DNA of 64,000 bases, from contig JANBPK010000721.1 in the NCBI GenBank assembly GCA_027579435.1, forward strand, positions 44,077 to 108,076, in the 5' to 3' direction. The notes beneath the pieces were generated by a model. The model ran no database searches and was not told where the DNA came from. It saw only the letters and a program-made list of their open reading frames with translations. Source of the stretch: Candolleomyces eurysporus (lineage: Eukaryota; Basidiomycota; Agaricomycetes; Agaricales; Psathyrellaceae). This document shows positions 48,324-59,763 of the stretch, piece by piece. The stretch's first letter is position 1. Every line of letters starts with the position of its first letter. The position numbers were made by a program, and so were the translations under genes.

Positions 48324-49258
48324 CGCAAGTGCCTTGACTAGAGGGTTCATGTATCGCCAGAATGGATCAACAACGAGTTGCAACTTCGAAGTTGCCATCA
48401 TCATTGGGGGTTCGCAGACACTAAGCACGCAGCACAGGTGACAGGATGACTCGTCGCCGGCGGATTCGTATCACATTGTTGGGGTTGAAACTGTTCCGCA
48501 GAACAAGCAGAACTGGAAGAACGCAGTACGCGTCTCGTCGGCTGGTTGAGGCCAAGGCCTTCTCGTGATGAGTCTTTGTCTCGTTAACCGTGTCTTGCCG
48601 AATACTCGCCCGAGTCAAAGGCCAATCAAAAGTCCAGGAAGGTGCAGAAACCCTGCAATAACCTGTCAGCAAATCGTCGGATGTGAGCGTGAGTTAAGCG
48701 ATATAGTAAGAAGTATGTGTCATGGAGGCTCATGAGTGGTTGTGGCGACCGTAGCAAGCGGACGCAGTCGCCATCAATTCTCATGTCGGGGTTGTGATCA
48801 GCATCAGTTTGGAGGCTTGAATGCTTTGCAAAAAAGAAGATGCAAGAGGTAGGACAAAGTTCCCATTGAATCGGATATTCCAAGCGACACGAGATCTGCA
48901 CACAATTAAAATACAGCTAGGCGATGCAAAAGCCAGTAGTCGAGAAGTAGACAAATAACCAATCCAACAGCACAGGGTATGGCATCTCCACGGCTAGGCA
49001 AGTCCCGCTAAGGGATAGGCGAAAGACGCGAATGTCACTCTTACTGAATTCGCATGAATCAGTCAAGAAGCTAGCCCAAGTGTGGTGATAGCATGCGTGG
49101 AGCCAGGAGAGAATTGAAAAAGGAGTGGAGGAAACAAAAAAGAATGGGAATATCCAAGAGTGTAGCGACAAAGAGCCAGAATATTTGGTCGGCAATGAGA
49201 CCAAGTTGGCATAAAGACAAGAGAAGACTCGCAGTCACCGTACTGGGTGGTCAGAACT
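48324..49258. other. Duplicated upstream region of FAD oxidase copy 1
   Basis: No gene is seen. The whole segment is repeated at about 51572-52475. At its right end the string GTGGTCAGA, which in copy 2 is the 3' end of the RNase III gene, switches to Arb1-like sequence. Confidence 0.5.
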
Positions 49259-49533
49259 CTGACCCACCGGCGACTCCAAGGGTCATGATCTGGGCAGCGA
49301 CACCATCATCATTCTGGTCCACTGGTCCATTTTCGAGAACTTGTCCAACTTATCTGCATTGGGACGTGGGAACCGAAAGCCGGTTGAACCGTCGGACTTC
49401 TGCGTCGAAGAAGGGAGAGAAGGCACCGGCTAATTTCTGTTATGTGGATGAAGTCGCGACGGTGCTTCCCAGTTACTGGACTGCTCCTGCTCCGAAGGCT
49501 CAAGGGATTGACAAACTTTCCGAGACAATGTAA
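49259..49533 (+). pseudogene. Arb1-like gene 3' fragment
   Basis: About 275 bases match the 3' coding end and early 3' UTR of the Arb1-like gene (45970-46270), including FWYVDEVAAVLPSYW read here as FCYVDEVATVLPSYW. The Lys run is shortened, several small indels shift the frame, and the original stop (TGA) is CAA. No upstream exons are present. It marks the FAD-oxidase duplication junction. Confidence 0.9.
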
Positions 49534-49653
49534 AAATTGTCACTGAGGAATTGACACATTTGTACATTGACCTACTATAACGCTATTGATTGGAACTTGT
49601 GTACGTATTAGGCCTCAATACACCTGAATACGCGTCTGTTGTCGAATGTGTAT

Positions 49654-51473
49654 CTAAGCAGGTGTGATGGGGAACCAGCGATTGAATATGTTCTCGGGGT
49701 CATATATCTTCTTAATCTGCTGGAGCTTGGGGTAATTGGATGCAAAGGCGGCTTCCGCCTTCAGAGCTAGGTGATCTCCGCTCGGATGGCCAACCTTTGA
49801 GTCTGGCATGTCAAGGTCTATGTGGACATATCAGCGAGTGAGAAAGACACAATAGAAGTAATATCCTGGAATTTACCATGGCCGTAGTTGGTGTATCCAA
49901 GTTCTTCAGCGCCTTCCACTCGCATGACAATGTCGATTAGTTCCTTGGCTACATCCCTCGCTCCGTTGGTCCTTTCGAGAGAACCTTCCCAGCTGATCGA
50001 GGTCAAGATGTTCGACCCAAATTGCCGACGGAAGGCTGTCGAAGGAATTGGTACGGCGTTGACCTTATCAAGAGGCAAATATTCATAAATCAAAGCGGGA
50101 CGGAATATCCCCTCCGCGGTTATCCTTGCAGATCTATCGAGCACTTCGGAGATAGACCTGTGGTCTGGGGAGTTTTGAATAACGCCCTTCAGGTAGTAGC
50201 CTTTGCCATACTCCGCGAACGCATTCTGGATAAAACAGCGTTAGAGATACAATGAAGGTGAGCGAAGTTGACGTTAGCATACCTGCAGACTGTTAAGCTG
50301 TTCGTACGGTATTTCCTTCGCCATGTCCATGACAGGCCCTATTTCACGAATCAGTACGATTGAAGAGGCAGCGCGTCGCGCAGATATCAACTCACCAACG
50401 TCGAAGAATGCCTTGTAGTTAGCTCGTCCTTCTTCTTCGGATCCATTGTAGAAAAACATGATAATCACAGCCGGGCGACCTGGTCAGAAATTCTAAGTAT
50501 TTCGGTGCTAATGGAGCCAGGTTCATAGTGTCACACTCACCATCGGGTCCAACTGTAGCAATCTGTACCATCCCTTCATCCGCTTTCACATTATTCCACC
50601 ATTGTTTGGTCACTTCTACCAGTTTCTCAACCTTGTCTGGAGTGAAGATGGCATGTCCAGCAAAGACGGTCTTCCTCTGTGGGTGCAATCGGTATACGAA
50701 CTCTGTCACGACACCGAAGTTGCCGCCTCCGCCTCGCACGGCCCAGAAGAGGTCGCTATTCTCGGTTTCGTTGACGGTCAAGACGGAACCGTCTGCTGTG
50801 ACAATGGTGACCTGGACGGATTTATTGAGATGAGGATCGGATATGACGGATGAAATGATCACCCTACCTGAACAAGGTTATCGATGGTTAGGCCATAGCG
50901 CCCAGTGAGCCAGCCGTATCCACCACCCAGGGTAAGTCTAGCCAAGGGGTGTTAATGAGGGCACTATAGAACCGAAAACAGACAGAAAACTCACCCTCCA
51001 ACGCCGGTCTATATATAACAAAGATAAGGTTAGCTAAAAGCTCTCAACCAGATAGAAGAAACTTCAAAAATACAGACGTGGTTAATGGTTCCGCCAACGG
51101 TGGCAAGACCATACTTGATGGCCTCCGCATCTACGTCTCGCCAGAGGGCACCACCTCCTACGTAGCCCAACTTTTGCTCAGCGTCTACACGAACATGGTT
51201 CAAATGACGACTGAGATCGATGACGAGCCCTCCTTCAGCAGAAGAGGCACCACCAGCGTTGTGTCCTCCACCACGAACTGCGATGGGGAGCTGATTCTCC
51301 TTTGCGAATGCGATGGAATGCATGACGTCTTCTGCGTTCTTGACGAAGACCACGACACGAGCTTTACGCTCAGCGTTCTTAGCCCATCGAGTGATAGCAG
51401 CGTCGTAGCCCGGATCTTCCGGGGTCACAACTTCTCCTTTGACGGAGCGAGCAAGAGAGGTAAAGTCTGCCAT
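49654..51473 (-). CDS. FAD-linked (berberine bridge type) oxidase, copy 2
   Basis: A near-identical paralogue of the gene at 46402, with the same exon layout. It has [31 protein letters not shown] and [19 protein letters not shown], and the same C-terminal [15 protein letters not shown]. The Cys for a second FAD link is absent here too (TINHTGVGG). Most differences are single substitutions. Small intron differences exist, for example around 50340-50390. The start ATG of MADFTS is conserved. Confidence 0.83.
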
Positions 51474-51565
51474 GTCGATGAAGAGTTTAGGGAGACTGCT
51501 GATCGGGTTTCAGGTTTGTGGGCTGGTCAAGTTATGAGGAACATTTAGCATCCTAGACCTTGACT

Positions 51566-51571
51566 TATATA
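51566..51571 (-). promoter_or_regulatory. TATA box of FAD oxidase copy 2
   Basis: TATATA lies about 95 bases upstream of the ATG at 51473, at the position of the longer TATA run of copy 1. Confidence 0.45.
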
Positions 51572-52475
51572 CTGCATGGGCATTGACCAGGGGGTCCTGT
51601 ACCGCCATGAACGTTGAACGACGAGAAGTAAAATGCTGCCGTCATCATTGCAGTTCGTCGCAGACGACTACTAAGCACGCAGCACAGGTGTCAAGGTCAC
51701 TCGTCGCGGGCGGATTTGTTTCACATTATTAATCAGAAACCATTCCGCAGAACGACCAGAACTGGGAGGACGCGGCGCGTCTCGTCGGCTGGCTGAGGCC
51801 AAGGCCTTCTCAGGGGCTTCGTGATGAGGGTTCGTCTGTTAACCATGTCGAACAGTCGCCCGAGCCAAAGGCCAACCAAGAGTGCAGGAAGGTGCAGAAG
51901 TCCTGCGAAAACCTGTCAGAAAATCGTCGACCATGACTGTAACTTGATAGAGTCAGAGACATGTGGTTGTGGCGACCGTAGAAAGCGGACGCAGTCGCCA
52001 TCAATTGTCATGTTAGGGCTATGATCAGCATCGATTTTGAGGGCTTGCATGCTGTGCAAAAAAGGAGATGCAAGAGGTAGGAGAAGGTTCTCGTTAAATT
52101 GGATATTCGAAGCGACATGAGATCTGCACACGAGTAATATACAGCTAAGCGAAGCAAAAGGGGCCAGTATACAAGAAGTAGACAAATAACCAGTCCAACA
52201 ACACAGGGCATGTCATCTCCACACCAAAGCTAGGCAAGTCCCGCTAAGGGATAGACGAAAGACGCGGGTATCACTCCTACTGTAGTTCGCATAAACCAGT
52301 CAAGAAGCTAGCCCAAGTGTGGAGATAAAATGCGTGGAGCCAGGAGAGGACGGAGGAAGAGAAAAGAAAAGGGAATGTCCAAAAGTGTAGCGACAAAGCG
52401 CTATTATACCTGGTCTGCAATGAGACTACAGTCGGCATGAAGAAAAGAGAAGACTTACAGTCACCGGAATGGTGG
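51572..52475. other. Upstream region of FAD oxidase copy 2 / RNase III 3' flank
   Basis: No gene is seen; this is the duplicate of 48324-49258. Confidence 0.45.
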
Positions 52476-54045
52476 TCAGACCTCGATCCCCAACTTGACC
52501 AATCCTTCCTTCGCAGCCTCGTTCCTCGCCGATTTCTTGGTATTACCTCGACCGCGCCCGTAGAATTCTCCGTCAACAAGCACCCTGACGTACCACACAG
52601 GCGTCACCTGCGTTCCTTCAATCCTGAGGTGTGCAGGGACTCCNGGGTCCGCGTACCACCCTGCGGGGACAACGGCGGTGGACGTTACACCCCCGCTGTC
52701 GACTGAGGAAGTGGCGGGCGCATCCGTATTGCCGCGAGCGGAAAGTGGAGTAGATGTGACATCTTTCCCATCCCAGTACACCCATTCAACCCTCTTATTC
52801 GCCTTCTGCAAGTGCTGGTTGAATAAAGCCAGGTGACCGGTCGTCCCATAGAACGTTGCCGCATGGGCGCTGCTCTCTTGATTAGCCGTGATGCTGCCTT
52901 CCCTTGCGCCAGCTTGAGCAAGAGAAGGGGGCNAAAGGCGGAAGGTTGTGTTGCTTGCGCACGATATGGTACGCTTCACGGGCGAAGGGCTCGAAAAGTG
53001 GTCTCAGCCACGCTTGAACGACCCCCAGGCCTTGGTCTCTGAACAGGCCTCCGACGAAGGCCTAGGAAAGTCTATTAACAACAAGCAGACGGCTGGCTCA
53101 GGGAGAGGTTCCTACCTCGAAAACATCGGCTGTAGGAGAACGAAGGGCTGGTCAGAATACACGAGATGAATCGACATCGCGGAACTCTAACCTTGAACGT
53201 TGGTCGACGCGCGTAACGTGAGAGCTTGGGCAGGATGAAGTCGTAATCGATCAGGAAGCTTATACCTCTTGGATCTAGCACGCATGTGAGAAACACTATG
53301 CCAGATATAGATGAGGGATATGCCAGACGGCGCTCACATATCGGCGAGGGTGGAATTTCCAACCATCAAGGATCGGATTTTCTGGGAGAATCNAAAAAAA
53401 AAAAANGCATAATAGTCAATGGAAGGTGGAGTCGCCAGATGTCGGCACTCACCGTTGACGGTCCAACCCGAAGACCAGGATAGAGCTCGAACATCAAATT
53501 GGTGACAACTAAGCCGAGAACCATATCACCGAGATGTTCGTATCTGGAACAAAAGAACATAGAAGCGTGACAGAAACATGAGCATGGAGCGTCCAATGAG
53601 GAGGAGATGGCAACAGCAATGGAGCCAACAGGGTTGCGGGCGACGTACTTCTCGTTATCTGGGCTAGGATCGTCCGGGTGATCCTCGAATACATGGGTAG
53701 GTCGAGCAGCGACACTGCGATGCGTGAAGACCTGGTCATTGATTCGGGCGTCCCCAATGACTGGAAGCACCGGAAGGTTGATAGAGTTTGGGCCAAAGTC
53801 AGGGCTATATTGTGTGCGTCAGTTCGTGTCAAGATGTTGTTCGAATTGAATCTGCAAGAAGCGAAGCCCACTAGCAGGGGATAGAAGCAAGACAGGAGAA
53901 GAACTCACTCCAGCTTCATCTTCTCTTCAGATTCTTCAACCGGAAATGAAGGACTTGGACGAGCAAGTGAAGACAGTGGCTGAAAGGCACTCAGGTGGCG
54001 GCAGGTGCAGTTGCGAGTGAGAACCCGTAGTCTGGAATGGATCAT
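52476..54045 (-). CDS. Ribonuclease III with C-terminal dsRNA-binding domain
   Basis: About 330 residues in six exons. The RNase III domain has VFTHRSVAARPTHVFED, then the signature NEK|YEHLGDMVLGLVVTNLMF with the E-x3-D catalytic pair, KIRSLMVGNSTLADI, RYKLPDRLRLHPAQ and the second acidic pair in ADVFE|AFVGGLFRDQGLGVV. The C-terminal dsRBD has WYVRVLVDGEFYGRGRGNTK and then KSARNEAAKEGLVKLGIEV. Single-domain RNase III proteins cleave dsRNA with 2-base 3' overhangs; fungal members process pre-rRNA or other dsRNA, distinct from Dicer. Dropping the N at 52933 joins NLPPLPPSLAQAG in frame. The start is uncertain: the ATG at 54045 begins the frame that joins through an intron (about 53815-53892) to PDFGPNSINLPV. 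It lies 6.2 kb from the Arb1-like gene. Confidence 0.8.
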
Positions 54046-54962
54046 CCACCCGGTCAATCGGGGGATCAACACAGAGCTCGAGCAGGTAGTTGACCGCTGG
54101 TCGGGTAATGGAGGTCGAAGCACACATTCAAGCTGTGTCCGCGTCTCTTAGCTGGCTGCGATGAGATTGGGTCGGAGTCGAATGAGGGGCCAACAGTCAC
54201 CGACTCGGGACCGTGCCCATGTTCCCAAGTTCTGGGTCTGTTTACCAACCCGGTAGCACTACCCAGAAGGTATCCAGACACCGAGATTCAAGCTATCCAG
54301 AGCAACAGAGCCCTGAACATACATGGATTCATTGGAAGCCAGCTTGCCACAATTGCGGAGCAACGCCGGAGTGACCGTTCGATAGCACGGAGTGGCCATC
54401 ATGACAGGTCTGAGTCCCTGATGTAGAATCTCCGCGCCAAATCAGACAAAAGGGATGCGAACCGTTGTGAAGGCGTCTCTTTCGTCGATCCTGAGGAAAT
54501 CGTGAGTGGATGAAAAGCCCAGACTGTTTGTGGTGGATGGGATCAACATCGGTGAGAAAGAAATGCCACATTTTGCTCCCGTTTTGATCGACAGTCGGCC
54601 GAGCCAGGGGACCTTTGCGCCCACAACCGAGGGCCAAGCTCCAAACAGGAAATTTCAATGCTTTTCAACCGCGGAAAAGACGCAGATTCAGATGCATGAT
54701 TCATTTCCCAGCAGTGATTTATGCAAGGGTAAAGGCAGATTTAATGGTTGCGACTCTCAGTCACTTCAGAACGCCCGATACAAACTACAGTACGATCTCG
54801 CAGGCTCTCGAATCCAATCAGAATATTTCAATGAGATAGAGGCGCGTTTGACAACTCGTTCAGTGGATTGAAAGATAATTAAGATCATTTATATGCTAGA
54901 TCCAAAGGCTGTAAGTTTGGGTATCATTCCTAACGATGCATTTCACCGACATCATGGAGCGA
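54046..54962. other. Intergenic, no confident gene
   Basis: Open frames of up to about 120 codons occur on both strands (for example 54506-54871 plus) without a recognised motif, conserved splice sites or paralogue in the window. Confidence 0.4.
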
Positions 54963-55805
54963 CTAATTCATCAATTTCGCCTGATTAGAAGGAGGCATTG
55001 TAAGCTGTGTTCCACTTGCAATTAATCTGTGATTCTCCTTGTCCCAAACCTGTGAAAGATAGAGCTTCAGCTATTTGAATATATAGATCTAAAAGGCATA
55101 CCTGAGTTTGGCCAGAGTTAGACTCGACCCCTGCCGCCAGTGACCGGTTGACAATTCGCAATGTCGTTCCACTGCCCGGTGGGTTAGCCGAGATATCAAG
55201 GGAAAGCCTAGGAAAGCCTATGTAGTAATCCTTACGCGAGTGCACTGCCGTGGAACAGTGCGTTGATGGAACAAGACACTCCGGGAGGTGAAATTCGACC
55301 TTCTGCAGCATTTGCAACAACCATAGACAGGGTCGAGCACCTATTAGAGCACAATACGCGGGCTTCTTAGAATACTAGGAGCTGAATTAAGCGACTAGGC
55401 GACGAACTCATCTATCAAGAAGATCATGGCTCCTTGATCCAAGACGCCGTCTGCATTGCACATTTCTAGGAGTAAAAAAAGGGTGATGAAACTTTGAATA
55501 AAACTCTCGTAACCGAGCTAGAACTTACCAGGCTTAACGTCAACCTCGCAAACGACTTTTCCCTCAATCTTCTCGGGATCTTCGATTCTCGGCACAATCG
55601 AAACCTCCTTGACCACCACCCTCTCAGCGATATGATTGCAGAATCCATTCCCCCGGCTTCGAAAGATAGCTAACCACTTCACCGGTAGCTCCTTTATTGA
55701 AACGGGCGCGTTTCCCTCGATGTGCTCAGTCAATGAAGAATCTAATGGCTCGCGAATGAATTTCTGGGTCGCTTCCTGTTGCTTGTTCTGGGGAATCGTG
55801 TCCAT
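54963..55805 (-). CDS. Hotdog-fold (acyl-CoA thioesterase-like) protein, minus-strand paralogue
   Basis: Spliced length is about 210 residues. The N-terminal part is a leader with VKWLAIFRSRGNGFCNHIAE. The hotdog core follows: GKVVCEVDVKP | EMCNADGVLDQGAMIFLIDE, then CSTLSMVVANAAEG, LDISANPPGSGTTLRIVNRS and VWDKENHRLIASGTQLTMPP. The order and the ISG/ASGT end match the PaaI/ACOT13-type thioesterases of mushrooms, which hydrolyse acyl-CoA. The usual HGG near the active site is replaced by DQG, so activity is uncertain. The start at 55805 is the first ATG of the frame. It lies head to head with a paralogue at 56464. Confidence 0.68.
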
Positions 55806-56463
55806 TGTAAATGTCGCCGAAATGTCTTGCAGGCAGGAAGGTATCACGGAATGAGCAAGACGAGGAAGATCTCTCTAAATTGCGTTTCTAGATCGAGCCA
55901 GCTCCGTAGAAATAACATGTTCTGGGGTCAAAACATGAAATTTAAAGCTCGGGTCCGGGATTAGTGAACCGAAACACCGGTTATCAGGAGTCGGGCACCG
56001 GGCATCCTAAAGGGGGATAATTACGTCAGGAACACGGTCAAATGATTCACGGAGATGTTAGTCCGGGCCATGTCTCCGACCTCCAATCAACGCCATTTGT
56101 TCCCGCTCAAGGCAAAGCAACGACCAAACCTTAGGAAAGCTAGGTCGGAGCAAAGAGCCCAGAAACTCTATCACAGGGTCAATAAGCGGCGTCTAGGTTT
56201 TCTTCCTTATCCTCTCTGCCACCATCACCATGCGGATCGCCGGACGAAAATCGCGCTGCAAACGACTAACTAGCTCCTACTAGCTCTCTTCGCTTATTGT
56301 CAACTCATTGCCTTGGCTGATAATTCGCTTTGAGGGCTTTCTTCTTCGCCTGCTGGCCTTTATTTTGCTACGGTCTGCTGTGACCTATCCACATACACAC
56401 CCTCTGCCTCTCTCCGCCTCTCTCTCTCTCTCTCTCTGAGGTTGCAACTTCGCGCCGTACACC
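55806..56463. other. Bidirectional promoter region of the hotdog pair
   Basis: The region lies between two divergent start codons and shows no gene. A CT-rich stretch with a (CT)n run sits just before the plus-strand ATG. Confidence 0.5.
56418..56437 (+). repeat. (CT)n tract before hotdog gene
   Basis: About ten CT dinucleotides lie 26 bases upstream of the ATG at 56464. CT-rich tracts are common core-promoter elements in fungi. Confidence 0.7.
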
Positions 56464-57266
56464 ATGGTATATATCTCGGAAAACTACCAAGGCCGTCTCC
56501 CAGAAGTCGACATCACGAATATCCAAGGAAATGCTCCAGACGACGCAAAACGTTTTGTCTGGTCATTGTTCAGACTCTGCCTTGGAGGGCCTGGGTGGTT
56601 CGGTAGCTCGATCGGCGAACACATTGAATGTGTGGAGGTAAATATCTGGGAGGAAACAGCTTCGGAACCTCCGAAAGCACAAACCGTCTTCGAAGTCGAG
56701 GTCACCAAGGACATGTGCAACTGTTTCAGAGTATTACACGGGGCTTGCGCTGCATACATCATTGACCAGTAAGTTCAACTCCCGTTGAAGCTAAGTGTTC
56801 TTGAGCTAACAACTCTTGGTGCAGCTGTTCGATGAGCTCAACTGTCGCCCTCGGAACTCTTGTTGGCAAGGACGGAATGGGCCTGTCACAAAACATGAAT
56901 ATCACTTGGCACGAAGGACCGACTATGTAAGGACTGGCTTACCTTTCCACCTCCTCTCCACCAATGCTGACGAATGTTGCTACGCAGAGGGTCGATCCTT
57001 CGAATTGTAAACACCTCCACGATCCTTCACGGCCGACAACGAGCGGCTCGAACCGAGGTCAGGATATCTTCTTCCCTACTGCAAGAGTGGTCAATTAAGC
57101 TTTCCATTTGTAGATATGGAATGGGAAGAGACTCTGCGTATCAGGAAGCCAATCGCTCATAAACGTGCCCAATAAAATGGTTCTAGCGAAAGCTAAGCCT
57201 CCTCAAACGCCAGGCAGCTTTGACTCGCCGCGGCCAGAACGAGTGGTGCAACTTGCCAGACTATGA
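56464..57266 (+). CDS. Hotdog-fold (acyl-CoA thioesterase-like) protein, plus-strand paralogue
   Basis: About 215 residues in four exons. The start MVYISENYQGRLPEVD is followed by a leader with IGEHIECVEVNIWEE and then the hotdog core: TVFEVEVTKDMCNCFRVLHG, ACAAYIIDH|CSMSSTVALG, MNITWHEGP, GSILRIVNTSTILHGRQRAA and IWNGKRLCVSGSQSLINVPN. It is clearly related to the minus-strand neighbour but diverged. Here the HGA/C motif replaces HGG, closer to the catalytic form than the neighbour's DQG. Introns at 56769-56824, about 56927-56984 and 57058-57113 splice in frame, ending at TGA 57264-57266. Confidence 0.68.
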
Positions 57267-57486
57267 ACCTCCAGATTTGGAATATTGACCATCCTTANCC
57301 CCCTCTGTTCTTCGTCCCGTACTTTTCCGACCTGAAGCTGGATTCCTTCCCTCCGTTCTCTGCTGCCGACCCATTGACATTGACATTGACACTCACTCAT
57401 GACCATCTCTCGCTTGTAAAATCAAAATGTATACTGATATGCGTACACGGAGTATTTTAGACATTAAAATTATTATAGGGCGTATC

Positions 57487-59763
57487 TAGTTAGGCCCAAT
57501 AAACTGATACAACATTCTACGAACCAACCCAGACAAATGCTGAGGATCGTTTTGATACGCACTCTGTTCACAATCAAGTCAACAACTGCCAGTGGAGAAA
57601 ACCGGTAAAGAAAGCAAACAGCACTCACCATAACCATACCCATACCCATCGCAGTCAAAATAACGTCACCCCATTTACCCGTTCTAAACACCAATCCCTT
57701 ACCCCTCGCCATCACCCACGCGCTCTCGAGGCCTTTGGGCAAGACGTACATCGCCAACTCGCCTCGTCTCCTCTTAGCTTCAACGAGTATCGACAATCCA
57801 GCAATCCAACCCGTAAGCCAGAACGCCGGCTTCGAGAGGAGCCAATCTATGAGCCACTGAGGGATGTGCTTGAACATCACCGAAGTAGGCGAGTTTCGAA
57901 GGATCGTGAGGGCTCGGTGGAGTTTATGTTTGGAGCAGAATACAACTGAGCAAAATGATACGCGAGTCAGTATTGAAGCAAGTTCATCACGAAGAAAACT
58001 CGAAACGCACTCTGGTACAAAGACACGAACACCCCAAGGAATGCCGAACTCCTCATCGAACCCAGACCCGCCCTCACGAGGACCCTGCCCGGATCCCTCT
58101 TGAATGCTTCCATCTTGAACAACACTGCAGGGACGAAATGAAGTCCACCGTAGATAGGCAAAATCCATTTGAACACAGCGAAGAAGCGGTCGAAGAATGA
58201 GAGGGTGCACGAGGAGACCGCCGGATGTGTCGCTCGACATTGGGCGTAGAAGGGTAGGTACCACGATTCTGGGTTGTCCCTTGAAATGGCTACACCGGCA
58301 GAGCTCATCAGAGCGGAGGAGGCGGAAGGTAGGACTGAAGGAAGATAAGTGTATGGGTTCTCCGAGGTTGGGACTTTTGGTAAGATGGAGAAGCGGTCCA
58401 GGAAATCCAGTAGCACGGATTTATTACGACCTGTGGTGTCCTTTATAGACGATGAGCTGGAGATTGTTAGTGAGGTGCTGGAAGACGTACTGGTTTGGCC
58501 AGGAGCGTCTCAAAGTCTTTAAGGTTGAACCCATGGGTTCGCACTAGGTCGTGGTTGATTCGAACAGCTTCAGGTGGGACCTTCGATGCTGAAGTGATCC
58601 TTCAAACAGAGTCGAATCAATAAAGCGCGAATAGATGGACAAAGGGAGGCTTACCAGGCAGTATAGGATCTCGGCAGCGTGTCTCGTCTGAGGAGCCAAG
58701 CATACATGATCTGGCCACAACTAGGAGCGAGAATCTACGGTTGAGCACTCGTCATCACCCAATGCCGCGAAACGACTCACGCCAGAGAGAAAACAATAAC
58801 ATCGCCATAGGGGAATTGGAAATTCCTCGCTGCTGCATAGGCGTTGTATGAACCTTGCAAACCACTGGGTCGTTCTTCAGCGGGTATGTCGTATGAAAGA
58901 GACCGTTCGACACTCACCGAACGAACATCTGCTGTGAGATGACTCCTCTACGACTCCTGTTCTCGCACATAATAGCGAGCCCACCCGCCACTGCTCCAGC
59001 GAGTGCAGCATGCCACCTCCTCACACGTTTGCGAATCAACACCAGTTGTGCATGCGCCGTCAAGCTAAGTAGGCGCTGCCTTCGTCTGTCCTCTGGGTTC
59101 AACTCGCCCGCCGCCTTCTCCGAAGGTGCCGTAACAGGCATAGGTAGTTCCAGCGACGCGTTGCTCTTTGATGACGGGTTCATTGCAGGAATGAGGATGG
59201 GGAGGGCGTTAATGAGGAATTTGTAGAGGGAGGTGAATGTTCCGAGCATGGCAGAGAACCGCCAAGTGTCTTCTCCGAACAGAGCATGGCGAATGAGTGC
59301 AGGGCGATAATCTCTACAAAGCGGAAGCATTCAAATCAGAATTGAGGCCCACATAGACGCGACAGCAACTCACCTGGGGACATTGCCTATCCTGATGATG
59401 GCGAGAACCAGGTTCACGAGCGCTCGAATGCTGAATGCAAGCCCCGCAGAACGCAAACCACCGCGTAAAGCGTGTTCCAGGCACTCCCTGAGCGTGTCGA
59501 GTTCTATGACTGGCTGACCTCTATCTCGCCAGATGATCTTACGGGCCTCCCTGAGTCCTGAACAGCCTATGAGCACCTCGGAGCGCGGTAAATGACGAAC
59601 ACGCACCCTCTTGGTAGTTGGCCATTGCCACCAAATTCTCGAAAGACGCCATAGCTGTTCTCCTCGGTCTAAAATGAATGGGACCATCTTCTTCGTTTGC
59701 TGGAGTTGGCGGGTACGAGCTGTTTAGGTTCGTAGGGACCTGACTCTCCGGGTCTTGCGCCAT
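57487..59763 (-). CDS. TMEM135-like membrane protein
   Basis: A multi-exon gene for about 610 residues. The N-terminal part has RPRRTAMASFENLVAMANYQ, REARKIIWRDRGQPVIELDT and CLEHALRGGLRSAGLAFSIR. The middle has RRWHAALAGAVAGGLAIM and the FPYGDVIVFSLACGQIMYAWLL-RRDTLP region (shown here in two parts), and the C-terminus has WGDVILTAMGMGMVM joined to SAYQNDPQHLSGLVRRMLYQ. This is the fungal TMEM135 arrangement; animal TMEM135 is a peroxisomal/mitochondrial membrane protein linked to fat metabolism and organelle dynamics. Several hydrophobic helices are present. The start is the ATG at 59763 (MAQDPES); an earlier in-frame GTG is not used. Confidence 0.78.

Larger units (their letters stand above)
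45967..52478. repeat. Tandem duplication of the FAD oxidase with Arb1 3' end
   Basis: The units are about 45967-49252 and 49253-52478. Each begins in the Arb1-like 3' coding end and stops at the last bases of the RNase III gene. The crossover lies within or next to GTGGTCAGA at about 49247. Confidence 0.85.
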
